Positions 7,180 to 13,933 of a stretch of 14,385 nt of DNA are shown piece by piece. Positions within the stretch are counted from its first letter, which is position 1, and every line of letters starts with the position of its first letter. The DNA comes from an uncultured Xanthobacteraceae bacterium (GTDB lineage: Bacteria; Pseudomonadota; Alphaproteobacteria; Rhizobiales; Xanthobacteraceae): positions 1 through 14,385 of the forward strand of contig CATPBC010000386.1 of assembly GCA_955652195.1 (NCBI GenBank), in the 5' to 3' direction. Below the pieces are notes generated by a model. That model saw nothing but the letters and a program-made list of their open reading frames with translations, did no database searches and was not told the DNA's origin. Both the position numbers and the translations under genes were made by a program.

Positions 7180-7947
7180 ATGAGCCGCCGTCGCCGTATT
7201 TATGAAGGCAAGGCGAAAGTCCTCTATGAAGGACCCGAGCCCGGAACACTGATCCAGCACTTCAAGGACGACGCGACAGCCTTTAATGCCAAAAAACACG
7301 AAGTGATCGAAGGCAAGGGAGTCCTGAACAACCGGATTTCCGAATATGTCTTCCAGCACTTGAACGACATTGGGGTACCGACGCATTTCATTCGCCGGCT
7401 CAATATGCGCGAGCAGTTGATCCGGGAGGTCGAGATCATTCCGCTCGAAGTCGTCGTGCGCAATATCGCCGCTGGATCGCTGTCGCAGCGGCTCGGCATC
7501 GAAGAGGGCACGCAGCTGCCGCGCTCGATCATCGAGTTCTATTATAAGAACGACCAGCTCAACGATCCGATGGTGTCGGAGGAGCACATCACCGCTTTCG
7601 GCTGGGCGACGCCGCAGGAAATCGACGACATCATGTCGCTTGCGATCCGCGTCAATGATTTCCTCTCCGGCCTATTCCTCGGCGTCGGCATACGCCTTGT
7701 CGACTTCAAGATGGAAACCGGCCGGTTGTGGGAAAACGATCTGATGCGGATCGTGGTGGCCGACGAGATTTCGCCGGACTCCTGCCGGCTCTGGGATATC
7801 AAATCGAACGAGAAGCTCGACAAAGACCGCTTCCGCCGCGATCTCGGCGGGTTGGTTGAAGCCTATACCGAAGTCGCCAAGCGGCTCGGGATCATGAGCG
7901 AGGGCGAGCGGCCGCAAGGCACCGGACCGGTCCTCGTCAAGGGCTGA
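7180..7947 (+). CDS. purC: SAICAR synthetase (phosphoribosylaminoimidazole-succinocarboxamide synthase)
   Basis: PurC joins CAIR and aspartate with ATP to form SAICAR, the eighth step of purine synthesis, in the cytoplasm. Clear signatures: [20 protein letters not shown] at the N terminus (nucleotide-binding beta-strands), [18 protein letters not shown], the [17 protein letters not shown] motif, and [10 protein letters not shown] with [13 protein letters not shown] near the end. I chose the ATG at 7180, which gives 255 residues beginning [10 protein letters not shown], the usual rhizobial length and start; an in-frame ATG at 7150 would add ten residues ([10 protein letters not shown]). Neither has a good ribosome-binding site. 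It opens the purine cluster, divergent from the zeta-inhibitor gene. The promoter is not obvious; TTGTAC at 7069 with a TAGCTT 17 bp later is a weak candidate. Confidence 0.97.
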   Translation: MSRRRRIYEGKAKVLYEGPEPGTLIQHFKDDATAFNAKKHEVIEGKGVLNNRISEYVFQHLNDIGVPTHFIRRLNMREQLIREVEIIPLEVVVRNIAAGSLSQRLGIEEGTQLPRSIIEFYYKNDQLNDPMVSEEHITAFGWATPQEIDDIMSLAIRVNDFLSGLFLGVGIRLVDFKMETGRLWENDLMRIVVADEISPDSCRLWDIKSNEKLDKDRFRRDLGGLVEAYTEVAKRLGIMSEGERPQGTGPVLVKG

Positions 7948-7959
7948 GCGCATCTTCGC

Positions 7960-8023
7960 CGCTTCGTTGCCGACCCAGCAGCGAAGCGTATTGCGGTTCT
8001 GACGGCGGTGGGGTTCTTCCCCA
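7960..8023 (+). other. Two stem-loops in the purC-purS gap (possible attenuator or processing site)
   Basis: The 138-bp gap after purC holds a 10-bp stem (CGCTTCGTTG at 7960-7969 with CAGCGAAGCG at 7979-7988, one G-U pair, 9-nt loop), 12 bp past the purC stop. A second stem follows (TGGGG at 8009-8013 with CCCCA at 8019-8023, loop TTCTT) and then GATTTCG. Neither has a real T-tract. They may reduce readthrough, protect the purC message or be cleavage points; all of this is inference. Confidence 0.4.
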
Positions 8024-8085
8024 GATTTCGCCCGATGCGGCCCCCTGTGTTGCGGCGCAGCCGATTCATACTTATTGAATGAGGC

Positions 8086-8331
8086 ATGAAGGCTCGCGTC
8101 ACCGTTACGCTCAAGCCCGGCATTCTCGATCCGCAAGGCAAGGCGATCGAAGGCGCCCTGCGGTCACTCGGCGTCGGCGGGGTCACCAGCGTGCGCCAGG
8201 GCAAAGTCTTCGAGATCGAAATCGAAGGCGCCGATCGCGCCGGCGCCGAGGCCGCGCTCAAAAGCGCCGCCGAGAAACTACTCGCCAACACCGTGATCGA
8301 AAACTACCGCATCGAGCTCGGCGGACAATGA
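8086..8331 (+). CDS. purS: FGAM synthase subunit PurS
   Basis: PurS is the small bridging subunit of the three-part phosphoribosylformylglycinamidine synthase (PurS dimer + PurQ + PurL) found in bacteria that lack the long single-chain PurL. The 81-residue length and the pattern [22 protein letters not shown] are typical, followed by V..VRQGK.FEIEIEG and a C-terminal [14 protein letters not shown]. It has a ferredoxin-like fold and helps channel ammonia from PurQ to PurL. GAGG at 8081-8084 sits only one base before the ATG, too close for an ordinary ribosome-binding site. purQ follows after 16 bp. Confidence 0.96.
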   Translation: MKARVTVTLKPGILDPQGKAIEGALRSLGVGGVTSVRQGKVFEIEIEGADRAGAEAALKSAAEKLLANTVIENYRIELGGQ

Positions 8332-8347
8332 AAGCTTATCGGCTGGC

Positions 8348-9049
8348 ATGAAATCGGCTGTCGTCGTTTTCCCCGGAATCAATCGTGAGCGCGACATGGC
8401 GCGCGCGCTGCGGCTGGCTTCGGGCCGCGAGCCGGCGATGGTCTGGCACGCCGATACCGCACTGCCGGCAGGGACCGATCTCGTCGTTATTCCCGGCGGC
8501 TTCTCGTATGGTGATTATCTGCGCTGCGGCGCTATTGCCGCGCGCGCTCCGATCATGGACGCGGTGCGCGGCTTCGCCGCCAAAGGCGGGCTCGTGCTGG
8601 CGATATGCAACGGTTTTCAGATCGCCTGCGAAGCGGGTTTGCTGCCCGGCGTATTGATGCGCAATGCGCAACTTCGTTTTATCTGCCGCGACGTTTATTT
8701 GCGCGTCGAGCGCTCCGATACGCCATTCACACGCGGCTACAATGCCGGGCAAGTGATCCGTGTCCCTGTCGCCCACGGCGAAGGCAATTACATCGCCGAC
8801 GGCGAGACCATCGCGCGGCTCGAGAGCGAGGGCAGGGTGCTGTTTCGCTATTCGTCGCCGGACGGCATGATCGATCCGAATTGGAACCACAACGGCGCAA
8901 TGAATGGCATTGCCGGCATCATTAATGAGCGTGGCAACGTGCTCGGGATGATGCCGCATCCCGAGAATCACGTCGAAGCATCGATGGGGCGGACTGATGG
9001 CCGCGGCCTTTTTGCCGGACTGCTCGATCACTTCAAGGTTGCCGCGTGA
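8348..9049 (+). CDS. purQ: FGAM synthase subunit PurQ (class I glutamine amidotransferase)
   Basis: PurQ hydrolyses glutamine and passes ammonia to PurL for conversion of FGAR to FGAM. The 233-residue protein is a class I glutaminase: oxyanion region [19 protein letters not shown], nucleophile Cys87 in AICNGFQ, and the catalytic pair His204 and Glu206 in [10 protein letters not shown]. It starts [16 protein letters not shown], the form I associate with rhizobia, where many other bacteria have FPGSNCD. The stop codon overlaps the GTG start of purL by four bases (GTGA), which indicates translational coupling of the two interacting subunits. Confidence 0.97.
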   Translation: MKSAVVVFPGINRERDMARALRLASGREPAMVWHADTALPAGTDLVVIPGGFSYGDYLRCGAIAARAPIMDAVRGFAAKGGLVLAICNGFQIACEAGLLPGVLMRNAQLRFICRDVYLRVERSDTPFTRGYNAGQVIRVPVAHGEGNYIADGETIARLESEGRVLFRYSSPDGMIDPNWNHNGAMNGIAGIINERGNVLGMMPHPENHVEASMGRTDGRGLFAGLLDHFKVAA

Positions 9050-11265
9050 ACCAAACGCTATCCGTGATCCCGAACGAACCTGCCATCACCCCTGAATTGA
9101 TTGCCCAGCATGGGCTCACGCCAGAGGAATACGAGCGCATCGTCAAACTTCTCGACCGGACGCCAAGCTTCACCGAGCTTGGCATCTTCTCGGCCATGTG
9201 GAACGAGCACTGCTCGTATAAATCATCGAAAGTCCATCTGCGCACGCTGCCCACCGAGGCGCCTTGGGTGATCCAGGGACCCGGCGAAAACGCCGGCGTC
9301 ATCGATATCGGCGATGGGCTCGCGGTTGTGTTCAAGATGGAGAGCCATAACCACCCAAGCTATATCGAGCCGTATCAGGGCGCCGCGACCGGCGTCGGCG
9401 GCATTTTGCGCGACGTATTCACGATGGGCGCACGGCCGATCGCCTGCCTCAATGCGCTGTCGTTTGGTGATCCCAAACATCCGAAGACGCGCGCGCTCGT
9501 CGCTGGCGTCGTGGCGGGCATCGGCGGCTACGGCAATTCGTTCGGCGTGCCGACTGTAGGCGGCGAAGTCCGGTTCGATCGGCGCTATGACGGCAATTGC
9601 CTGGTCAATGCCATGGCGGTCGGGCTCGCCGAAACTGACAAGATCTTCTATGCCAAGGCGACCGGCATTGGCATGCCGATCGTCTATCTCGGCTCGAAAA
9701 CCGGGCGCGACGGCATTCATGGCGCCACCATGGCCTCCGCCGAATTCGGCGCCGATGCCGAGGAGAAACGGCCGACCGTCCAGGTCGGCGATCCGTTTTC
9801 GGAAAAGCTTCTGCTCGAGGCCTGTCTCGAAATTATGGCCAAGGGCTGCGTCATCGCCATCCAGGACATGGGTGCGGCCGGGCTGACGTGCTCGGCCGTG
9901 GAGATGGGCGCCAAGGGCGATCTCGGCGTCACGCTCGATCTCGACAAGGTGCCGTGCCGCGAGACCGGCATGAGCGCCTACGAGATGATGCTGTCGGAGA
10001 GCCAGGAGCGGATGCTCATGGTGCTCAAGCCGGACAAAGAAAAGGAAGCCGAGGCAATCTTCCGCAAATGGGGCCTCGATTTCGCCGTCGTCGGCGAGAC
10101 TACGCCGAGCAAGCGCTTTGTCGTGCGCCATGGCGGTGCGGTGGTTGCCGATCTGCCGATCAAAGAACTGGGCGACGAGGCGCCGGTCTACCGGCGGCCG
10201 TTCACCGAACGTGGCAAACAAGCTGAGATCGATCCGGCTTCCGTGAAAGCGCCGGTGGGTATCGCCGAGGTGCTCGAAGCATTGATCGGCTCGCCGAATT
10301 TGTGCAGCAAACGCTGGGTATGGGAGCAATATGACCACGTTATTCTTGGCAATACCGTGCAGCGGCCGGGCGGCGATGCAGCGGTCATTCGGATCAATGA
10401 CGGCCCCAAAGCGCTCGCGTTAACGGCTGACGTGACGCCGCGCTATTGCGAAGCCGATCCGTTCGAAGGCGGCAAACAAGCGGTGGCCGAAGCTTATCGC
10501 AATCTTAGCGCGGTCGGCGCGAAGCCGCTGGCGCTCACCGATAATCTCAACTTCGGCAATCCGGAACGGCCCGACATAATGGGGCAATTCGTCGGCTGCG
10601 TGCGCGGCATCGGCGCGGCCGCTCGCGCGCTCGACTTTCCGGTCGTGTCGGGCAATGTGTCGCTTTACAACGAGACTAACGGCCGCGCCATTCTGCCTAC
10701 CCCAACGATCGGCGGCGTCGGGCTGATCGATGAATTTACCAGGTCGATGACGATGGCCTTCAAAAGCGAAGGCGAGGCCATCCTTGTGATCGGCGGCACT
10801 CGTGGCTGGCTCGGGCAGTCGCTGTATTTGCGCGAGCTCTGCGGCCGGGAGGACGGCGCTCCGCCGCCCGTCGATCTCGCGGTTGAACGGCGACACGGCG
10901 ATTTCGTGCGCAGCTTGATCCGCGATGGCCTGATCACGGCGGCGCACGATGTTTCCGATGGCGGGCTCCTCGTTGCGCTGGTGGAAATGGCGATCGCCTC
11001 CGGAATCGGAGCGGTCTTGGAAGCGCCGTCCGAGGTTCCCGCCCACGCATTCTGGTTCGGCGAAGATCAAGCTCGTTACCTTGTTACGGCGAGGAACGTC
11101 GAGCCGATCATGGAACGCGCCAAGGCCGCTGGCGTGCCGGTGACCCCGCTCGGCGCCACCGGCGGCGCCCTGGTCTCAATTAGCGGCGAGCGGCCGCTGC
11201 GCGTTGCGGATCTAAAGCAGCGTTTCGAGGCATGGCTGCCGGCCTATATGGTGGGCTCGCATTGA
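9046..11265 (+). CDS. purL: FGAM synthase subunit PurL (small type)
   Basis: PurL carries the ATP-dependent synthase activity converting FGAR to FGAM, the fourth step of purine synthesis. At 739 residues it is the small form, lacking the fused PurS-like and glutaminase domains of the ~1,300-residue enzyme, which agrees with separate purS and purQ just upstream. Seen: [20 protein letters not shown] at 42-61 with His55, KMESHNHPS at 98-105 and [15 protein letters not shown], the first AIRS-like repeat; then a second repeat with [20 protein letters not shown] and [17 protein letters not shown]. Translation starts at a GTG overlapping the purQ stop by four bases; the next in-frame ATGs lie inside conserved sequence. 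A 6-bp stem-loop (GCTCGC 11255-11260, GCGAGC 11269-11274) spans the stop codon. Confidence 0.98.
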   Translation: MNQTLSVIPNEPAITPELIAQHGLTPEEYERIVKLLDRTPSFTELGIFSAMWNEHCSYKSSKVHLRTLPTEAPWVIQGPGENAGVIDIGDGLAVVFKMESHNHPSYIEPYQGAATGVGGILRDVFTMGARPIACLNALSFGDPKHPKTRALVAGVVAGIGGYGNSFGVPTVGGEVRFDRRYDGNCLVNAMAVGLAETDKIFYAKATGIGMPIVYLGSKTGRDGIHGATMASAEFGADAEEKRPTVQVGDPFSEKLLLEACLEIMAKGCVIAIQDMGAAGLTCSAVEMGAKGDLGVTLDLDKVPCRETGMSAYEMMLSESQERMLMVLKPDKEKEAEAIFRKWGLDFAVVGETTPSKRFVVRHGGAVVADLPIKELGDEAPVYRRPFTERGKQAEIDPASVKAPVGIAEVLEALIGSPNLCSKRWVWEQYDHVILGNTVQRPGGDAAVIRINDGPKALALTADVTPRYCEADPFEGGKQAVAEAYRNLSAVGAKPLALTDNLNFGNPERPDIMGQFVGCVRGIGAAARALDFPVVSGNVSLYNETNGRAILPTPTIGGVGLIDEFTRSMTMAFKSEGEAILVIGGTRGWLGQSLYLRELCGREDGAPPPVDLAVERRHGDFVRSLIRDGLITAAHDVSDGGLLVALVEMAIASGIGAVLEAPSEVPAHAFWFGEDQARYLVTARNVEPIMERAKAAGVPVTPLGATGGALVSISGERPLRVADLKQRFEAWLPAYMVGSH

Positions 11266-11329
11266 GGGGCGAGCGACGCATTGCCGCTTGAAGCCGGCGC
11301 CACATTGACGCTTGCCGCCACCCGCCGCA

Positions 11330-11359
11330 TTGTGGTCGCAACATTGCACAAATTGCTAT
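11330..11359 (+). promoter_or_regulatory. Weak candidate promoter for bolA
   Basis: TTGTGG (11330-11335) and TGCTAT (11354-11359) are separated by 18 bp and lie about 40 bp before the bolA start. Each box is only a partial match to the alphaproteobacterial housekeeping consensus, so bolA may instead be read from purL. Confidence 0.25.
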
Positions 11360-11400
11360 GCTCGGGCCGTGCAGTTGGCCCAAGGGCCGGTGACAACAAC

Positions 11401-11637
11401 ATGCCGATGGCTGCGAGCGATATCGAGCGCTTGATCCGCGCGCGCATACCTGATGCGGAGGTGACGATCCGCGATTTGGCTGGCGACGGCGACCATTACG
11501 CCGCAACCGTCATCGCCGAGTCGTTTCGCGGCAAGTCTCGCGTCCAGCAGCACCAGATTGTCTATGAGGCGCTCAAGGGCGAAATGGGCGGCAAGCTCCA
11601 TGCCTTGGCGCTGCAAACCGGTACGCCGGAGCGCTGA
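11401..11637 (+). CDS. bolA: BolA-family protein (BolA/IbaG-like)
   Basis: The 78-residue product has the BolA class II KH-like fold: IERLIRARIPDAEVTIRDL, then GDGDHYAATVIAESFRGKSR, the RVQQHQIVYEAL signature and GGKLHALALQT. His51 and His67 are candidate cluster ligands. BolA proteins bind CGFS glutaredoxins through a shared [2Fe-2S] cluster and take part in iron-sulfur trafficking; some act on transcription. The gene encoding the CGFS partner is the next gene, 214 bp downstream. The frame is open back to 11281, but the 40 extra residues have no BolA resemblance and the ATG at 11401 (or 11407) gives the family length. Located 135 bp after purL, an arrangement I associate with many alphaproteobacteria. 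Confidence 0.94.
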   Translation: MPMAASDIERLIRARIPDAEVTIRDLAGDGDHYAATVIAESFRGKSRVQQHQIVYEALKGEMGGKLHALALQTGTPER

Positions 11638-11715
11638 GCCAGCCGCCGATCCGTCCGGCCAAGCTGCCATCAGCGCAGATTTCAAGCCGCACTCGCGAAT
11701 TCTGTTATTTTGGCA

Positions 11716-11749
11716 TGCAATGCCGGCATTGCAGTAGCGGCATTGCAGT
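11716..11749. promoter_or_regulatory. 18-bp perfect palindrome plus an extra half-site upstream of grxD
   Basis: TGCAATGCCGGCATTGCA at 11716-11733 is a perfect palindrome. Its right half is repeated 14 bp on (CGGCATTGCAGT at 11724-11735 and 11738-11749). It lies about 120 bp upstream of the grxD ATG in the bolA-grxD gap. The symmetry and the extra half-site suggest an operator for a dimeric regulator, but I do not recognise it as a Fur, Irr, RirA or IscR site. Confidence 0.45.
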
Positions 11750-11851
11750 GAAGGCATGGGCTTTGCGCGCGCTTTGGACTACATATATGCCCGGCATGCG
11801 GATGGGATTCGGCGTAAGAGGGTTGCGCCGCCGCCAAGAAGGACGATTGTG

Positions 11852-12190
11852 ATGGGTATCGAGCAATTCATCGATAATGAGGTCAAAGCCAACGATATCG
11901 TGCTGTTCATGAAGGGCACGCCGCAATTTCCGATGTGCGGCTTTTCCGGACAGCTCGTGCAAATTCTCGATTACCTGGGTGTCTCCTTTAAAGGGCTCAA
12001 CGTCCTCGAAAACGATGACCTGCGCAGCGGCATCAAATCCTATTCCAATTGGCCGACGATCCCGCAGCTTTACGTCAAGGGCGAATTCGTCGGCGGCTGC
12101 GATATCGTGCGCGAAATGTTTCAGGCAGGCGAGCTGCAATCCTTGCTGAAGGGCAAAGGCATCCCAGTAAAGGAAAACACAGCCGCTTAG
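11852..12190 (+). CDS. grxD: Monothiol glutaredoxin, CGFS type (Grx4/GrxD)
   Basis: The 112-residue protein is a single-domain monothiol glutaredoxin with active site CGFS at residues 29-32 (KGTPQFPMCGFSGQ), the WPTIPQLYVKGEFVGGCDI segment with the cis-Pro glutathione-binding loop, and a C-terminal helix. These proteins bridge a [2Fe-2S] cluster with glutathione as a dimer or with BolA, and deliver clusters to apoproteins; they are poor dithiol reductants. The ATG at 11852 is preceded by a strong AAGAAGGA at 8 bases, so I reject the 32-residue longer frame from 11756. The partner bolA is immediately upstream. An upstream palindrome (11716-11733) suggests it may have its own regulation. Confidence 0.96.
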   Translation: MGIEQFIDNEVKANDIVLFMKGTPQFPMCGFSGQLVQILDYLGVSFKGLNVLENDDLRSGIKSYSNWPTIPQLYVKGEFVGGCDIVREMFQAGELQSLLKGKGIPVKENTAA

Positions 12191-12226
12191 CGCTTTGCGA
12201 TTTTCTGCCGCGTCCGGCGGAAGCGA

Positions 12227-12466
12227 TCAGCGCATTCGGTTTGTGAGCAGCACGACCAGCGCCAAGACTAGCGCCAGGCCGACCAGGCTTTGTGCCGGAA
12301 TGGCGGCAGCAAATTTCAGCACGTTATCGGCTACACCTGAGACGAAAACTCCAGACGAATCCGGCCCAAGTATCAAATAAATTAAAATGACGGAGATAAC
12401 CGTCAAGAAGCCGATTTCGACGAAGATCCAAAGATATTGTTTGGCTTTCTGCAGATAATCCAGCAT
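12227..12466 (-). CDS. Small two-helix membrane protein, paralogue 1
   Basis: The 79-residue product begins MLDYLQKAKQYLWIFVEIGF and has hydrophobic segments at about residues 11-33 and 58-75, separated by a polar loop (GPDSSGVFVSGVADN). It ends in the basic LLTNRMR. GAGGG about 8 bases upstream supports the start. It resembles the next upstream gene on the same strand (12611-12844): both share a KAK/RIK start, an EIG in the first helix at nearly the same position, a V..N[VI] stretch in the middle and LVGL in the second helix. This points to an old tandem duplication. It is convergent with grxD. Function unknown; the short length and hairpin topology would fit a membrane-complex accessory subunit, but nothing shows it. 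Confidence 0.65.
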   Translation of the reverse strand: MLDYLQKAKQYLWIFVEIGFLTVISVILIYLILGPDSSGVFVSGVADNVLKFAAAIPAQSLVGLALVLALVVLLTNRMR

Positions 12467-12610
12467 AGCACGCCCTCACGGAGCGCGGTCGCTGAGCGAT
12501 CAGAACCGGCTCCAGCCCGCGATCATGCTTCAGCGGCGCCGGGTGAAGTGCTTACCCCACCCGAACGCCGTGCCGGTTTTCTCGCCTTGTCGCTTAGCCC
12601 AAACGCTGCT

Positions 12611-12844
12611 TCAGGCCACTTTCCGTCCTGAAAACAGCCAGAGGATCACGCCAAGCGTGATCAGTCCGACGAGTCCGCCGTCGCCTAGCGCCTTAACCAG
12701 CGTCATGATGTTGTTGGTTACGTTGCCAAAGAACGGCAGGTTGGCGCCGACCAGAAGCGCAGCGACGATCGCTAGCGCAAGCAGCATCAACCCGATTTCA
12801 GTCAGTGATCCGATCCAGCCCTTGATTCGTTGTAACGCGTCCAT
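12611..12844 (-). CDS. Small two-helix membrane protein, paralogue 2
   Basis: This 77-residue protein starts MDALQRIKGWIGSLTEIGLM, has hydrophobic segments at about residues 16-35 and 57-71 (LVGLITLGVILWLF), a loop with NLPFFGNVTNNIM, and a basic end (SGRKVA). GGGAG about 7 bases before the ATG is a good ribosome-binding site. It is the paralogue of the gene at 12227-12466 and is transcribed toward it, with 144 bp between them. Both are probably inner-membrane proteins with the ends on the cytoplasmic side, judged from the lysines and arginines. It lies downstream of rpsD on the same strand but is separated from it by 144 bp and a stem-loop, so it likely has its own promoter. Confidence 0.65.
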   Translation of the reverse strand: MDALQRIKGWIGSLTEIGLMLLALAIVAALLVGANLPFFGNVTNNIMTLVKALGDGGLVGLITLGVILWLFSGRKVA

Positions 12845-12951
12845 GTGCGTTCTCCCTTGTAATTCGTTAGGAAGCCCCAGCCATTACGCACGCTACGTAC
12901 GCGAAGTTGCGACAATTTGCGGCATCAACGTAGCTTCAGAGCGCCCGAATC

Positions 12952-12984
12952 CGTCGGCAACGCGTTCCGAAACGCCTTCCGACG
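12952..12984 (-). terminator. Stem-loop immediately after rpsD
   Basis: Four bases past the rpsD stop codon, CGTCGG (12952-12957) pairs with CCGACG (12979-12984) and encloses a second perfect stem, GCGTT (12962-12966) with AACGC (12971-12975), closed by a 4-nt loop. It is well placed for an rpsD terminator or 3'-end stabiliser. The following minus-strand sequence lacks a T-tract, so intrinsic termination is not certain. Confidence 0.4.
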
Positions 12985-12988
12985 TCCG

Positions 12989-13606
12989 CTAGCGCGAATA
13001 ATATTCGACGACGAGATGCGGCTCCATCATGACCGGATAGGGCACGTCGCTGAAAACCGGCACGCGGTTGAGTTTTGCCGTCATCTTTGAATGATCGACC
13101 TCGATGTAGTCCGGGACGTCGCGTTCGGCGAGCGCGTTGGCTTCCAGCACCAATGCAAGCTGCTTTGATTTGTCCTTGACCTCGATCGCGTCACCGACCC
13201 TGACGCGGAAGCTTGGGATGGTGACACGCCGGCCGTTCACCTTGATATGGCCGTGATTGATGAACTGACGTGCGGCAAAAACCGTGGGTACGAACTTGGC
13301 GCGATAGATCATAGTATCGAGCCGGCGTTCCAAAAGCCCGATCATGTGAGCGCCGGTGTCGCCCTTCAAGCGCCGCGCTTCTTCATAGATGCCGCGGAAG
13401 TGCCGCTCCGACATGTTGGCGTAATAGCCTTTGAGCTTCTGCTTGGCGCGTAACTGCACGCCGTAATCGGAGAGCTTACCTTTGCGGCGCTGGCCATGCT
13501 GGCCTGGGCCGTATTCGCGTTTGTTGATCGGTGACTTCGGCCGGCCCCAGATGTTTTGGCCCATCCGCCGGTCGATCTTGTACTTCGCCTCATGGCGCTT
13601 GGTCAT
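12989..13606 (-). CDS. rpsD: 30S ribosomal protein S4, zinc-less form
   Basis: S4 is a primary binder of 16S rRNA that nucleates assembly of the 30S body and affects decoding accuracy. The 205-residue protein begins [20 protein letters not shown] and shows the family segments [20 protein letters not shown], a helical region, and the S4 RNA-binding domain at about 94-157 ([27 protein letters not shown]). The N-terminal region has no cysteines, so this is the C-minus type without the zinc site, which I associate with alphaproteobacteria. The ATG at 13606 has GAGGA four bases upstream; a longer frame from 13678 adds 24 unrelated residues and is rejected. It stands alone instead of in the alpha operon with rpsM-rpsK-rpoA, and is preceded by a long leader with its own promoter. 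Confidence 0.97.
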   Translation of the reverse strand: MTKRHEAKYKIDRRMGQNIWGRPKSPINKREYGPGQHGQRRKGKLSDYGVQLRAKQKLKGYYANMSERHFRGIYEEARRLKGDTGAHMIGLLERRLDTMIYRAKFVPTVFAARQFINHGHIKVNGRRVTIPSFRVRVGDAIEVKDKSKQLALVLEANALAERDVPDYIEVDHSKMTAKLNRVPVFSDVPYPVMMEPHLVVEYYSR

Positions 13607-13820
13607 CGCGTCCTCGCTGTTCGTTGCAATCGTAGCGCGGTGGTGCTCCGAAACTGCCGAAGCTCGGGATCGCGCCACATGGCTGAGGATCGCGCCCTCC
13701 TCTGTTCCTGAGCCATCGTGCCCGGGAACCGACAGGTTTGGCGCCGAAGCGCCGGCCCAAACCGCGGGTCGCGAAACACCGCGCGGGCCCCATGATCAGC
13801 AAGACCGGGGCCCGCGAAGT
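13607..13820 (-). other. Predicted long structured 5' leader of rpsD
   Basis: About 214 nt lie between the predicted start of transcription and the rpsD ATG, with no credible gene. On the minus strand the leader opens with a perfect 10-bp stem (CGCGGGCCCC 13782-13791 with GGGGCCCGCG 13807-13816, 15-nt loop), followed by a short GGCGC-TTCG-GCGCC hairpin (13740-13753) that has the extra-stable C(UUCG)G loop. A weaker GCTTCG/CGGAGC pairing lies nearer the gene. S4 represses its own synthesis through mRNA structures in E. coli and Bacillus, so an autoregulatory leader is plausible, but this is inference and the sequence does not match a leader I know. Confidence 0.4.
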
Positions 13821-13826
13821 GCCGGG

Positions 13827-13855
13827 TTTTTAAGGCGAATGCGGCGTGCTGTCAA
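13827..13855 (-). promoter_or_regulatory. rpsD promoter with perfect TTGACA -35 box
   Basis: On the minus strand TTGACA (13855-13850) is followed after 17 bp by TAAAAA (13832-13827), four of six matches to TATAAT. Transcription would begin near 13820. Orientation and position fit rpsD, and this is the best housekeeping-type promoter in the window. Confidence 0.6.
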
Positions 13856-13887
13856 ACCGGCAAGCGACCGGCAGAGACCGGCAAGAG
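13856..13887 (-). repeat. Three helically phased direct repeats abutting the rpsD -35 box
   Basis: Read on the minus strand, CTCTTGCCGGT, CTCTGCCGGT and CGCTTGCCGGT follow one another (11, 10 and 11 bp) and end exactly where TTGACA begins. The 10-11 bp period places all copies on one face of the helix, as expected for an activator or upstream RNA polymerase contact. No known binding motif was recognised. Confidence 0.5.
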
Positions 13888-13933
13888 CAAATCCATCAGG
13901 CGGAGAAATGCCGGCGCCAAATTGCTGTGGCAC

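Noticed and set aside
9223..10338. A 371-codon open frame antisense to purL
   Set aside because: It lies wholly within the conserved purL gene, has an Arg/His/Asp-rich composition typical of a reverse-frame shadow in high-GC DNA, and resembles no family.
11281..11400. A 40-residue N-terminal extension of BolA
   Set aside because: The extension has no BolA resemblance and family length is reached from the ATG at 11401.
11756..11851. A longer start for the CGFS glutaredoxin
   Set aside because: The ATG at 11852 has a strong AAGAAGGA site eight bases upstream and gives the normal family length.
13607..13678. A 24-residue N-terminal extension of S4
   Set aside because: S4 proteins of this group begin [10 protein letters not shown], and GAGGA precedes the ATG at 13606.
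13590..13802. A 70-codon minus-strand frame covering the rpsD leader
   Set aside because: It starts inside a stable hairpin at a TTG, has no ribosome-binding site, overlaps the rpsD start and matches no family.
13821..13831. GCCGGG followed by five Ts read as a plus-strand terminator
   Set aside because: No plus-strand gene ends here; the T-run is better explained as the complement of the rpsD -10 box, 17 bp from a perfect TTGACA.
13856..13887. The three short repeats as a CRISPR remnant
   Set aside because: Units are only 10-11 bp with no spacers and no cas genes; they abut a promoter.
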